Assembly (NCBI RefSeq): GCF_900105455.1
Contig: NZ_FNSF01000005.1
Span: 620,001 to 684,000 of the forward strand
Length of the DNA stretch: 64,000 nucleotides
Reading direction: 5' to 3'
DNA from: Tenacibaculum sp. MAR_2009_124
GTDB taxonomy: Bacteria; Bacteroidota; Bacteroidia; Flavobacteriales; Flavobacteriaceae
Below the pieces are notes generated by a model. The model was not told the DNA's origin. It did not search any database and saw only the letters and a list, made by a program, of their open reading frames with translations. Position 1 is the first letter of the stretch. Every line of letters starts with the position of its first letter. Positions 35,135 through 43,529 of the stretch are shown here, in pieces. The position numbers were made by a program, and so were the translations under genes.

Positions 35135-36124
35135 TTATTTTATTTTCAATGTTTTTGCAATTGCTTCCAATTCAAAAATAAAATTTCTTTTATTTACAGA
35201 AGGAGCATACGTAAATCCTTCAAAAACGACCAACCTATTATTCTCTTTATCAATAACGGTATAGTTTAAAAAAGGCCCTGCCATGAAATCATTTTTTACT
35301 TCCCATTTTCCACGAGTTTCATATGCCTGTTTTCCGTTGAATTTCACCTCATAAGTATGCGGTGTATAGGCTTGTTCCGTAATCATATACATCCCTTCTT
35401 TACTTCCTGGAATATGCTTTTCACCGATAGCATCTCTCATTGCTGCAATATTATCGGCGACATCCATTCCTTCTTCTAAAGGAAGGCTATATATTAAAAT
35501 ATTATTCGAACCATCTCCTCTTGCAATACCACTTTTTAAATGCTGACGTAACCATAAAAACTCACCTGTATCGTCTACTAAGTTGTATCTTTTAGGGATA
35601 TCAACACTAATATTCAAATTTTGAATCGTTTTGAACTGAGATTCATCTAAACGCTCTCTTCTAAATATATTTTGCGTAAACTTAATATCTTCTTCCTTGA
35701 AAATTTCAATAATCTCCTTGCCTCGATTTTTAATTAAGCTTATAATTCCTTCTTCATCTTTTGCTGAAGCATGCACAATAATCTGAGGTGCTGCATATTT
35801 GTTTCTTTCAACAGAAATATTTTCATCTTTCCCTTTTCTTAAGATTAAAATTGCTTTTCCGTTTTTAATAAAACCTTTATAACCAGAAGGGTCTATTTGG
35901 CTAACACTAAGCAAGGTTTCTGGTTGCGGAAGTCCGACTTGATGTTCTCCAAAAACTGTTCGGATTTCATCACCAATTTTTCCTTCCCAATCACTTCCTT
36001 TTACAACGACCAAAATGGCATTCGTGTTTCCTGATGAACCTGGTAAGATAATATCTTCTTTTGTTCCTTTCTTGCAGGAAGTTACTATTAACAGTAACAG
36101 GGGTATTAATAATAGTTTTCTCAT
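35135..36124 (-). CDS. DUF4837-family lipoprotein
   Basis: 329 residues. The lipobox LLIVTSCKKG is followed by PGSSGNTNAILVVVKGSDWE and VFGEHQVGLPQPETLLSV, the start typical of DUF4837 proteins of Bacteroidetes. The mature protein is a mixed alpha/beta periplasmic domain. It starts 4 bp after the stop of the upstream transglycosylase gene, so the two are coupled. This pairing suggests a cell-wall or envelope role; the molecular function is not known. Confidence 0.83.
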   Translation of the reverse strand: MRKLLLIPLLLLIVTSCKKGTKEDIILPGSSGNTNAILVVVKGSDWEGKIGDEIRTVFGEHQVGLPQPETLLSVSQIDPSGYKGFIKNGKAILILRKGKDENISVERNKYAAPQIIVHASAKDEEGIISLIKNRGKEIIEIFKEEDIKFTQNIFRRERLDESQFKTIQNLNISVDIPKRYNLVDDTGEFLWLRQHLKSGIARGDGSNNILIYSLPLEEGMDVADNIAAMRDAIGEKHIPGSKEGMYMITEQAYTPHTYEVKFNGKQAYETRGKWEVKNDFMAGPFLNYTVIDKENNRLVVFEGFTYAPSVNKRNFIFELEAIAKTLKIK

Positions 36125-36128
36125 GCTT

Positions 36129-37667
36129 TTAACTTTTAAATATTTTAAGTTTCATTCCTGGCTTAAGACTTTTCTTTCCCCAAAAATCATTCCATTCTCT
36201 TAATTGTTCTATCGAAACAGGAGAAAACTTTTTTGATATTGACCAAAGAGAGTCTCCTTGTTGAACTGTGTATACTTCATGATTACCCTTAGGCAATGCT
36301 TTCTTTTTCTTCTTTTTTGATACAGATTTAGGAATTGCCAAACGTTTCGGATGAATACTTAATCGTTGCCCAATTTTAAGATTGTGGGTCCTCATACCAT
36401 TCCAACGTTTAATATCACGAACCCTAACACCGAATTTATTCGCTATTTTACCTAAATAGTCCCCGCTCTTAACCCGATAAACAATGCGCTGATCCATTTC
36501 AAAATATTTTGGTAATGGTTTTTCGCCTTTTTCTTCATCTTCTTTTGCCATTTCATAAATTTCCTTCTCTTTATCTAGAAAATCTATAATCCTTTTCTTA
36601 GGCAGTCTTACTGCATAGTTTCTCCCTTCAACATAAGGTATTGTATTAAGTTTATACTCTGGATTTAAAAAAGTAAGTACTTCTTCATCAACATTAACCT
36701 TTTGAGAAATTTGTTCAAAACTTATGGTTCGTTTTACTCGAATAGTATCCGTTTCAAAATGAAAAACATCAGGGCTTTCTGGATATAAATCGTGCTTTTC
36801 TGCATATTCAAAAATATACATGGTTGCGTAAAATGCAGGAACATAAGCCGCAGTTTCTCTAGGTAAAAAGGGACGTATATTCCAGTAATTTTTATATCCA
36901 CCAGACCTCTTAATTGCCTTAGACACATTTCCAGGACCTGAATTATAAGCTGCTAAAGCCAAGTCCCAATCTCCAAATATTTTGTATAGTTGACTTAAGT
37001 ATTTACAAGCGGCTACAGTCGATTTTACTGGATCTTGACGTTCATCGACATAAGAACTTACGTTTAAATTGAACTGTCTTCCTGTTCCATACATAAACTG
37101 CCATAAACCTGTTGCTCCAACATACGAACGTGCTCTCGGTCTTAAAGCGGATTCAACTATAGACAGGTATTTCATTTCAATAGGAACATCAAACTGATCT
37201 AGGTATTGCTCAAACATTGGAAAATAGTATTCAGCCTTCGCCATCAATGCTGGGTAATATCTTTTCCTGTACTTTAAATATCTGTTAATTTCCTTTACAA
37301 GAGCTGGATTATAGGCAAGATTAAAAGGTGTTTTATTATCTAGTTCTTTAAGTCTTTTTTTTAGAAGTTCTTCGGAGAGAATAGCGGTTGTACTCCCTAC
37401 AATGTCTTTATCATTAATTACATACTGAACCCCTTCAAATAAAGAAGAATTAAATTTTTCTTCGATCAGAAGACTATCAATTACTTTTAAGTCCGAATCC
37501 GAAAAAAACTCCTCTTTACCAGTCACTACAAGAGAGTCTGCTGAGTTTATTATTGCATTCGATATTATAGGATTTAAGGTGTCATTTACCTGTTTTAAGG
37601 AATCAATAGGTACTTGTGCCATTGACAAGCTTGAATAGAAAAGTAGTAGGTGTAGTAAGCGTTTCAA
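36129..37667 (-). CDS. MltD-like membrane-bound lytic transglycosylase with LysM
   Basis: 512 residues. Signal peptide (LLHLLLFYSSLSMAQ); a Ser/Asp/Ile-rich linker; the SLT domain (about 150-290) with catalytic Glu in SIVESALRPRARS, GATGLWQFM and AAYNSGPGNVSKAI; then two LysM repeats (from about 400, YRVKSGDYLGKIANKFG, and from about 463, YTVQQGDSLWSISKKFS) that bind peptidoglycan. It cleaves the MurNAc-GlcNAc bond with formation of 1,6-anhydroMurNAc. The neighbour DUF4837 gene is cotranscribed. Confidence 0.9.
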   Translation of the reverse strand: MKRLLHLLLFYSSLSMAQVPIDSLKQVNDTLNPIISNAIINSADSLVVTGKEEFFSDSDLKVIDSLLIEEKFNSSLFEGVQYVINDKDIVGSTTAILSEELLKKRLKELDNKTPFNLAYNPALVKEINRYLKYRKRYYPALMAKAEYYFPMFEQYLDQFDVPIEMKYLSIVESALRPRARSYVGATGLWQFMYGTGRQFNLNVSSYVDERQDPVKSTVAACKYLSQLYKIFGDWDLALAAYNSGPGNVSKAIKRSGGYKNYWNIRPFLPRETAAYVPAFYATMYIFEYAEKHDLYPESPDVFHFETDTIRVKRTISFEQISQKVNVDEEVLTFLNPEYKLNTIPYVEGRNYAVRLPKKRIIDFLDKEKEIYEMAKEDEEKGEKPLPKYFEMDQRIVYRVKSGDYLGKIANKFGVRVRDIKRWNGMRTHNLKIGQRLSIHPKRLAIPKSVSKKKKKKALPKGNHEVYTVQQGDSLWSISKKFSPVSIEQLREWNDFWGKKSLKPGMKLKIFKS

Positions 37668-37700
37668 AAGAGTGTTTTTTAGTGATTTCTTAATTTTATA

Positions 37701-37732
37701 AAAACAAAAAAGCGCATGTTATTGTGCGCCTT
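37701..37732 (-). terminator. Terminator of xth
   Basis: GCGCA (37712-37716) and TGCGC (37725-37729) form a short GC stem, and the minus strand continues into CTTTTTTGTTTTT. It lies 14 bp after the stop codon at 37746. Confidence 0.65.
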
Positions 37733-37745
37733 GGGGTTAACGTTG

Positions 37746-38507
37746 TTAAGCATTTATTTCGACCACAATAGGACAATGATCAGAATGTTTAGCTTCTGGC
37801 AAAATATATGCTCTTTCTATTTTATCTTTTAAAGGATCTGCTACCATACAATAGTCAATTCTCCATCCCTTATTATTAGCACGAGAATTAGCGCGGTAAC
37901 TCCACCAACTGTAATGGTGTGGCTCTTTATTTAAATGACGGAAACTATCAATAAACCCACTATCAATAAACTTCCCTATCCATTCACGTTCTTCAGGTAA
38001 AAATCCAGATACTCCTTTCATTTTAGGATTGTGAATGTCAATTTCTTCATGACAAATATTATAGTCTCCACAAATTACAACATTCGGAACGTCCTTTCTG
38101 AGTTTGTTCACGTACTCATGAAACTCGTCCATGTAGTTAAACTTAAAGTTTAATCGATCACTATTTGTCCCAGAAGGTAAATATAAACTCATAATGGAAA
38201 TACCATCATAATCTACCCGCAAGTTACGACCTTCAAAATCCATGCTTTCAATTCCCGTTCCATATTCAATATGATTCGGCTCTGTTTTACAAAAAACAGC
38301 AACTCCTGAATATCCTTTTTTTTGAGCTGAGAACCAATATTGAAAAGGGTATCCAGCATCGGTAAAATCGTCGGCATTTAGCTGTTCTTTCTGAGCTTTG
38401 GTTTCTTGAATACAAATCACATCTGGATTTGCTTGTTTAAGCCATTCTAAAAACCCTTTTTTTATTGCTGCCCGTATGCCGTTTACGTTATATGAGATTA
38501 TTTTCAT
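37746..38507 (-). CDS. xth: Exodeoxyribonuclease III / AP endonuclease
   Basis: 253 residues. EEP-family motifs: MKIISYNVNGIRAA, DVICIQETKAQ (metal Glu), CGDYNICHEEIDIHNPK (active-site Asp and Asn), WRIDYCMV, and the terminal SDHCPIVVEI (catalytic His). It incises DNA 5' to abasic sites in base excision repair. A stand-alone gene with its own terminator. Confidence 0.93.
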   Translation of the reverse strand: MKIISYNVNGIRAAIKKGFLEWLKQANPDVICIQETKAQKEQLNADDFTDAGYPFQYWFSAQKKGYSGVAVFCKTEPNHIEYGTGIESMDFEGRNLRVDYDGISIMSLYLPSGTNSDRLNFKFNYMDEFHEYVNKLRKDVPNVVICGDYNICHEEIDIHNPKMKGVSGFLPEEREWIGKFIDSGFIDSFRHLNKEPHHYSWWSYRANSRANNKGWRIDYCMVADPLKDKIERAYILPEAKHSDHCPIVVEINA

Positions 38508-38551
38508 TGTTTCGTTTTACTCACTAAGTGAGATTTAAATGCTCCGACGCT

Positions 38552-38785
38552 TTAGTCGAAATTTTTAAACTTGTTTCCTTTGAATACCTTATGGGCTTGC
38601 CCTGAGGTTATTGCTTGTTCTAATTCTTTTGTTTTGGTAACCTCCACAAAATCATTTTCGGATTTATCTGTAATAACTTTACAGTAATAACACCCCTTTT
38701 CTTTACGATTAAAGTTAAACCATTTATGATTTGCCCCGACCTCTTCGCAGTTTCTACCTTTATTGGCAATTCCAAGATCAATCAA
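38552..38785 (-). CDS. Small putative metal-binding protein with non-ATG start
   Basis: About 77 residues if started at the TTG at 38785. The open frame continues upstream to about 38818 as RLRLPWFLID with no ATG. Conserved-looking core: IDLGIANKGRNCEEVGANHK and WFNFNRKEKGCYYCKVI, with one Cys, one His and a CxxC that could bind zinc. Similar short proteins occur near xth in other flavobacteria, as I recall. The lack of an ATG means either TTG or an unusual start is used, or the 5' end has been damaged. Confidence 0.45.
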   Translation of the reverse strand: MIDLGIANKGRNCEEVGANHKWFNFNRKEKGCYYCKVITDKSENDFVEVTKTKELEQAITSGQAHKVFKGNKFKNFD

Positions 38786-38845
38786 AAACCAAGGAAGTCT
38801 TAGTCTTAACCAAAGCCTTCAGTAGTAAGGATGCATGATTCGGTT

Positions 38846-39499
38846 TTAAATATCCATTTCAGGCACTTCACCATTTATAACTAGAGTCCCTTCTGTTGCC
38901 TTTTGAATTTCTTCTACAGAAACACCTGGTGCTCTTTCTAATAAATAAAAAGTATTATCCTTAATTTCCAAAACGGCCAAATTGGTTACTATTTTAGTTA
39001 CACAACCTACTCCTGTTAATGGTAAAGAACACTTTTTTAATAGCTTTGATTCTCCACGTTTGTTTGTGTGCATCATTGCTACTATAATATTGTCAGCACT
39101 CGCTACTAAATCCATAGCTCCTCCCATTCCTTTTACCATTTTACCAGGAATTTTCCAATTGGCAATATCACCATTTTCCGCTACTTCCATAGCTCCTAAA
39201 ATAGTTAAATGAACGTGTTTCCCTCGAATCATAGAAAAACTAGTTGCTGAATCAAAGAAACTAGCTCCTGGAAGTGTTGTTATTGTCTGTTTTCCGGCAT
39301 TTATAACATCCGCATCTTCCTCACCTTCAAAAGGAAATGGTCCCATTCCTAAAACCCCATTTTCACTTTGAAATTCAACCTCAATATCATCACGAACAAA
39401 ATTGGCTACTAATGTTGGAATTCCAATTCCAAGGTTTACATAGTACCCATTTTTTACCTCTTTTGCTATTCGTTTAGCGATTCCGTTTTTATCTAACAT
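38846..39499 (-). CDS. scoB: 3-oxoacid CoA-transferase subunit B
   Basis: 217 residues. CoA-transferase family I beta subunit with the catalytic glutamate in SENGVLGMGP, the N-terminal GYYVNLGIGIPTLVANFV and the TMMHTNKRGESKLLKKCSLP region. With ScoA it moves CoA from succinyl-CoA to acetoacetate or a similar 3-oxo acid, as part of ketone-body or fatty-acid use. Unusually, the scoA partner is not adjacent; an unrelated four-helix-bundle gene lies between. Confidence 0.92.
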   Translation of the reverse strand: MLDKNGIAKRIAKEVKNGYYVNLGIGIPTLVANFVRDDIEVEFQSENGVLGMGPFPFEGEEDADVINAGKQTITTLPGASFFDSATSFSMIRGKHVHLTILGAMEVAENGDIANWKIPGKMVKGMGGAMDLVASADNIIVAMMHTNKRGESKLLKKCSLPLTGVGCVTKIVTNLAVLEIKDNTFYLLERAPGVSVEEIQKATEGTLVINGEVPEMDI

Positions 39500-39629
39500 T
39501 TTCTAATGTATCAATTTAATAATGTATGAATGTACCAGTATAATAAGCTTTAATGTAACAATTATACTATTTAACAATCATTAAAATTTCAATGTTTATA
39601 ATCGATCTTCTTTATTAGCCAACCATTTC
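39500..39629. other. scoB upstream spacer with short repeats
   Basis: AT-rich spacer with imperfect repeats of TAATGTATxAATxTA and AATGTACCAGTATAAT. No gene. It resembles the simple repeated spacers often seen in flavobacterial chromosomes. Confidence 0.3.
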
Positions 39630-39974
39630 CTATCTCCTATTCTTAATACTAGTACTCAGTATTTTGTATAAAATCAATCCAAGTTCCTCAAGTTTCTTCC
39701 TCAACATTAAGTCCGTTGGATAACTTTCTGTTCTTTCACAAAGAATTAACCAATATTTGGTCTCTTCTAATTCTTTCGTCGCGATTTTAATTTTATGTAT
39801 AAAATCAGATTTACTTTCGGCATTCTGAGCTTCATGTATATTAGCTCCAATACTTGTTCCTGATTTTAATAATTGCTTTGATACTACAAACTTTCTTTCC
39901 TTTTCTAGTATCTCGCAATACTCAATAATTAACAGTGCTAATTCAATGGATTTCTCAACCGCTGGATTTTTCAT
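39630..39974 (-). CDS. Four-helix-bundle protein (23S rRNA IVP/S23 family)
   Basis: 114 residues. The family pattern is plain: NPAVEKSIELALLIIEYCEI, then LKSGTSIGANIHEAQNAESK, SDFIHKIKIATKELEETKYW and a final helix LGLILYKILSTSIKN. Such proteins are encoded either within intervening sequences of 23S rRNA genes or free in Bacteroidetes genomes. They form pentameric helical bundles of unknown function. It is inserted between scoA and scoB on the same strand. Confidence 0.87.
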   Translation of the reverse strand: MKNPAVEKSIELALLIIEYCEILEKERKFVVSKQLLKSGTSIGANIHEAQNAESKSDFIHKIKIATKELEETKYWLILCERTESYPTDLMLRKKLEELGLILYKILSTSIKNRR

Positions 39975-40005
39975 TTACACACTGTTCTATTATTACATTA
40001 AACTA

Positions 40006-40707
40006 TTAACCACGTTGACGAACAGTACGTTGTTCAATTCTTTTCTCATATTTTTCGCCTTGAAAAATACGTTGTACAAAAATCCCTGGAATATGAATAT
40101 TATTAGGGTCCAATTCTCCTACAGGAACCAACTCTTCCACCTCAGCCACAGTAATAGTCGCAGCTCCACACATATTCGGATTAAAGTTTCTTGACGTGCC
40201 CTTGAAAACTAAATTTCCAGCAGCATCACCCTTCCAAGCTTTTACAAATGAAAAATTCGCCTTAAAAGCTGGTTCTAACACATACATTTTACCGTCAAAC
40301 TCTCTTACTTCTTTACCTTCGGCCACTTCTGTTCCGTATCCAGCAGGCGTATAAAAGGCTGGGAAGCCAGCTTGAGCAGCTCTACACTTCTCTGCCAAAG
40401 TTCCTTGAGGAGTTAATTCTACTTCTAACTCACCCGATAACATTTGACGTTCAAATTCGTCGTTTTCACCAACATATGATGAAATCATTTTTTTTATTTG
40501 ACGATTCTGTAATAATAATCCTAATCCAAAATCATCCACGCCTGCGTTATTAGAAATACAGGTAACATCTTTAACTCCAAGTCGCACTAGTTCAGCAATG
40601 GCATTTTCAGGAATTCCACATAATCCAAATCCACCTAACATTAAAGTCATTCCATCCTTTACACCAGCTACCGCCTCTTGAACGTTTTTTACTTCTTTAT
40701 TGATCAT
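40006..40707 (-). CDS. scoA: 3-oxoacid CoA-transferase subunit A
   Basis: 233 residues. The alpha-subunit features [40 protein letters not shown] and [20 protein letters not shown] are all present. It pairs with ScoB. It starts 15 bp downstream of the PBP1A gene stop codon. Residues RTVRQRG at the end give a basic tail. Confidence 0.92.
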   Translation of the reverse strand: MINKEVKNVQEAVAGVKDGMTLMLGGFGLCGIPENAIAELVRLGVKDVTCISNNAGVDDFGLGLLLQNRQIKKMISSYVGENDEFERQMLSGELEVELTPQGTLAEKCRAAQAGFPAFYTPAGYGTEVAEGKEVREFDGKMYVLEPAFKANFSFVKAWKGDAAGNLVFKGTSRNFNPNMCGAATITVAEVEELVPVGELDPNNIHIPGIFVQRIFQGEKYEKRIEQRTVRQRG

Positions 40708-40722
40708 ATATAGCTGTTTGTT

Positions 40723-43026
40723 TTAAAAATCTGTATCTTCATTTTCACCGTCCTCACCATCAATTTCCTTACCATCTTTCTCCTCAGAAGTCTTTGAACA
40801 ATCTAAGTTGATTGTTAATTCTCCTGATGGTTTTTTAAAATCTTTCTGACTGATAGTTAACGTTTCATCAGCATAACATTTTTGCATAAATAATGCCCAA
40901 GTTGGCAATGACATGGTAGCTCCTTGACCTCTTCCTATTCCATAGAAATGGGTTGCTCTGTCTTCACCTCCAGTCCAAACTCCCGTTGCTAAATTCGGTA
41001 CAATTCCCATAAACCATCCATCAGATTGGTTCTGAGTTGTTCCTGTTTTCCCAGCAATAGGATTGGTAAATTTATAAGGGAACCCTGTGCTTTCTTTATT
41101 CTGTCTTGTCCATCCAGAACGTAATCTAGCTCCTGAACCTGATTGGGTAACTCCTTTCATTAAATCTAAAATAACATAAGCAGATTCTTCACTTAAAACC
41201 TCCTTTGTTTCTGGAACAAATTCCTCTAAAACAGTTCCATTTTTATCTTCAATTCTGGTAATCATCATTGGACTCACTCGTAATCCTTTATTCGCAAATG
41301 TAGAATAAGCGCTAACCATTTCTATCAACGATAAATCTACTGATCCAAGAGCAATTGAAGGATTCGCTTCAATTTTAGATTTAATACCTGCCGATTGAGC
41401 CAATCTGGCTACGTTTATTGGAGAAACCTTATCAATTAACTGAGCGGTAACTACATTCGTTGAATTCGCTAATGCCGCTTTTAATGTCAGCTCACCTCCA
41501 TACTTATTATTAGAGTTTTTCGGAGTCCAATCTTTAGGCATCCCATATTTCTCTTTTGGTATTGTATATGGCGTATTTGGTAACTTATCACAAGGTGACA
41601 TCTTCAACTGATTAATTGCAGTAGCATATACAAATGGTTTAAAGGTAGATCCAACCTGTCTTTTTTGTTGCTCAACTGCATCATACTTAAAGTACTTATG
41701 ACTGATACCACCAACCCAAGCTTTAATATGTCCTGTTTGTGGCTCAATAGAAACCAACCCTGATCTAAGGAAATGCTTGTAATATCTTATAGAATCGTAC
41801 GGTGTCATTACGGTGTCACGATCTCCTTTCCAAGAGAACACCCTCATTTCTGTTTCGGTATTGAAAGCTTTTTCAATTTCGCTTTCACTAGCTCCTTTTG
41901 CCTTCATTTGTCTATAACGATCAGAATTTTGCTTGGCTCTTCTAATCGTACTAGCAATTTGTTGCTTATCTAAATCGTAAAATGGAGCATTTTTGTTTTT
42001 CTTTTGTTCTTTATGAAAGAAAGATTGAAGATTCGCCATATGCGATTTCAATGCATCTTCGGCATACTTTTGCATGCGTGAATCAATAGTTACATGCACT
42101 TTCAATCCATCTTTATAAATATTGTAAGCTTCTCCATCTGGCTTTAAATTATTTTTCGCCCATCTTTTTAAAAGCTGCTTTAAATTCTCCCTAAAATAAG
42201 TAGCTAAACCATCACTATGACTTTCGGGAGTAAAGTTTATTTTTAAAGGAAGTTTCTGAAACGAATCTTTTTGTTTCTCGGTTAAAAATCCATTCTTTTT
42301 CATTTGTGAGAAAACAACATTTCTTCGACGTAATGACTTCTTCTTTGAAATTTCTCTATAAGGGTTAAATTGTCTAGGATTTTTAAGCATTGCTACAATA
42401 ATGGCCGATTCCTGTATATCCAAATCTTTAGGTTCCTTTCCGAAATAAATCCTTGCTGCTGAACGAATTCCTACAGCATTGAAGATAAAATCTTGCGTAT
42501 TCAGATACATAGTAAGTATTTCATCTTTGGTATACTGACGCTCTAACCTAACAGATACTACCCACTCCATCATCTTCTGAATAATTCTTTTGAACTTATT
42601 TGAAGAAGCTCTTTTGGTAAAAAGGTTTTTCGCTAACTGTTGTGTAATAGTACTGGCTCCTCCTCCAGCACCCATTTTTGCAATAGCTCTAGCAAGCCCT
42701 TTAAAATCTATTCCTGAATGGTCATAAAAGCGCTCGTCTTCAGTAGACACCAATGCTTTTATTAAATTATCTGGTAAATCTTTATATTTAATTGGGGTTC
42801 TATTTGCTTTTACGTAGTATTTTCCTAATGTTTTTCCATCAGCAGAAATCACTTCAGTAGCTAAATCACTTTTGGGGTTTTCAAGTTCCTCAAAAGTTGG
42901 TAATGGTCCAAATACTCCCCAAGAAGCCATTAAAAATAGAAGGCAAATAAATAAAAAACCTCCTAAAATAATTCCCCAAAACCACTTTATGTATTTTCTA
43001 AAGTTTGTTGTTTTTCCCTCTGTCAT
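40723..43026 (-). CDS. Class A penicillin-binding protein 1A
   Basis: 767 residues: N-terminal membrane anchor (WFWGIILGGFLFICLLFLMA); glycosyltransferase domain with ALVSTEDERFYDHSGIDFKG and GGGASTITQQLAKNLFTKR; transpeptidase domain with GSTFKPF (SxxK), ANSTNVV (SxN) and AGKTGTTQNQSDGWF (KTG). The acidic C-terminal tail (EEKDGKEIDGEDGENEDTDF) is unusual in composition but common in this group. It polymerises and cross-links peptidoglycan. The start codon abuts the gldH stop codon. Confidence 0.93.
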   Translation of the reverse strand: MTEGKTTNFRKYIKWFWGIILGGFLFICLLFLMASWGVFGPLPTFEELENPKSDLATEVISADGKTLGKYYVKANRTPIKYKDLPDNLIKALVSTEDERFYDHSGIDFKGLARAIAKMGAGGGASTITQQLAKNLFTKRASSNKFKRIIQKMMEWVVSVRLERQYTKDEILTMYLNTQDFIFNAVGIRSAARIYFGKEPKDLDIQESAIIVAMLKNPRQFNPYREISKKKSLRRRNVVFSQMKKNGFLTEKQKDSFQKLPLKINFTPESHSDGLATYFRENLKQLLKRWAKNNLKPDGEAYNIYKDGLKVHVTIDSRMQKYAEDALKSHMANLQSFFHKEQKKNKNAPFYDLDKQQIASTIRRAKQNSDRYRQMKAKGASESEIEKAFNTETEMRVFSWKGDRDTVMTPYDSIRYYKHFLRSGLVSIEPQTGHIKAWVGGISHKYFKYDAVEQQKRQVGSTFKPFVYATAINQLKMSPCDKLPNTPYTIPKEKYGMPKDWTPKNSNNKYGGELTLKAALANSTNVVTAQLIDKVSPINVARLAQSAGIKSKIEANPSIALGSVDLSLIEMVSAYSTFANKGLRVSPMMITRIEDKNGTVLEEFVPETKEVLSEESAYVILDLMKGVTQSGSGARLRSGWTRQNKESTGFPYKFTNPIAGKTGTTQNQSDGWFMGIVPNLATGVWTGGEDRATHFYGIGRGQGATMSLPTWALFMQKCYADETLTISQKDFKKPSGELTINLDCSKTSEEKDGKEIDGEDGENEDTDF

Positions 43027-43529
43027 TACTTTGTTTTTTCAATTCTGAATCCAACATCAGTAACTCCTTCTAAATATTCAATCCCGCTAACTTCTCCATT
43101 TTTTCTCATAGCTTGTCGAATTTTAAAGGTATAGTTTCCCTTCGTTGGAAATAGTATATTCTCTTTATAGTATAGTTTACTTTCTTTAATATCTGAAAAC
43201 CCTTCTCCCAAAAACTTCCCTGTAGCATCAGCCATATCGTACTCTAATGTATCCACTACTAAATTTCCATCTGGGAAATCTATCTGGGTAATTACAAACA
43301 AATTGCTGTAACCATAATCTTTATTATTTCTAATATTGATAAACAGGTTCTTTTGATTTAAGGTATCTTCAACTGAAAACGTAAATTTTAATTCGTTATT
43401 CTTACTCCATTTTTGATCAGTCAATGATAAATATTCATCAAAAACCCTTTTTTTATCACAAGAAATAAAAAGTACTGCCGCTATTAAACTACCAATTATA
43501 AATTTACTTTTGCTTATCGTTTTCAGCAT
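43026..43529 (-). CDS. gldH: Gliding motility lipoprotein GldH
   Basis: 167 residues. The lipobox VLFISCDKKRVFDEY is characteristic of GldH, and the mature beta-sandwich contains DYGYSNLFVITQIDFPDG and LYYKENILFPTKGNYTFKI. GldH is needed for gliding in Flavobacterium, and its locus also carries ricT and a PBP gene in many relatives, as here. It overlaps the 3' end of ricT by 26 bp. Confidence 0.87.
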   Translation of the reverse strand: MLKTISKSKFIIGSLIAAVLFISCDKKRVFDEYLSLTDQKWSKNNELKFTFSVEDTLNQKNLFINIRNNKDYGYSNLFVITQIDFPDGNLVVDTLEYDMADATGKFLGEGFSDIKESKLYYKENILFPTKGNYTFKIRQAMRKNGEVSGIEYLEGVTDVGFRIEKTK

